The notes beneath the pieces were generated by a model that was not told the DNA's origin, did no database searches, and saw only the letters and a list, made by a program, of their open reading frames with translations. Both the position numbers and the translations under genes were made by a program. From contig JACFNY010000050.1 of NCBI GenBank assembly GCA_019454625.1, positions 1-6,414 of the forward strand: a DNA stretch of 6,414 nucleotides, read 5' to 3'. The DNA comes from Sphingomonadaceae bacterium (lineage in GTDB: Bacteria > Pseudomonadota > Alphaproteobacteria > Sphingomonadales > Sphingomonadaceae). The stretch's first letter is position 1; every line of letters starts with the position of its first letter. Shown piece by piece: positions 6,388 to 6,414 of this stretch.

Positions 6388-6393
6388 TATGTA
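6388..6393 (-). promoter_or_regulatory. Candidate -10 box for the decarboxylase promoter
   Basis: The minus strand reads TACATA here, four of six matches to TATAAT, about 40 bases before the ATG at 6345. At a 17-base spacing the -35 hexamer would start beyond the window edge; the four bases that remain visible read TACA, three matches to the end of TTGACA. This is weak evidence and rests on an incomplete site. Confidence 0.25.
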
Positions 6394-6414
6394 GGGTCGG
6401 GGCGGCGTGATGTA

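Noticed and set aside
6370..6414. Plus-strand ATG at 6370 with GGAAG nearby, open to the window end
   Set aside because: Only 15 codons are visible and the spacing is short; not enough to call a divergent gene.

Overview
The window is high-GC, densely coding chromosomal DNA that reads as an alphaproteobacterium, most likely a sphingomonad. This is an inference from four things: the protein style; the roughly 570-residue-type IlvD C-terminus; a shortened GAMAGAA loop in the NAD(P)HX dehydratase; and an ornithine decarboxylase next to a deoxyhypusine-synthase-like gene. Homospermidine is known as a major polyamine of Sphingomonas in the strict sense. I see no mobile element, CRISPR array, tRNA or rRNA.

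Layout. Bases 1-993 (+) hold the C-terminal 330 residues of dihydroxy-acid dehydratase (ilvD, cut by the window edge). Bases 994-1239 read on the minus strand as a small proline-rich lipoprotein with a clear lipobox; its frame has no stop codon before it runs far into the antisense of ilvD. Divergent from it is a two-gene unit on the plus strand: nnr (NAD(P)H-hydrate epimerase/dehydratase, about 1308-2678) and, two bases later, an Fe-S-type rRNA m5U methyltransferase of the RlmD/TrmA family (2681-3865). A short convergent junction (3866-3953) carries a perfect 8-bp stem terminator.

The right half is all on the minus strand: a fold-III PLP ornithine-type decarboxylase (5134-6345, transcribed first), then a 127-bp structured gap, then a deoxyhypusine-synthase-like enzyme (3954-5006). 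The likely combined task is ornithine to putrescine, and putrescine to an aminobutyl-transfer product, most plausibly sym-homospermidine. Bacteria do not make hypusine, so a protein-modifying role is unlikely.

The most interesting points are this two-gene polyamine module, the altered substrate pocket of the deoxyhypusine-synthase-like enzyme (catalytic Lys kept, other residues swapped), mutually exclusive hairpins between the two polyamine genes, and the lipoprotein gene with an unresolved 3' end. Most genes here are otherwise ordinary housekeeping genes. I see no strong evidence for a wholly new system.
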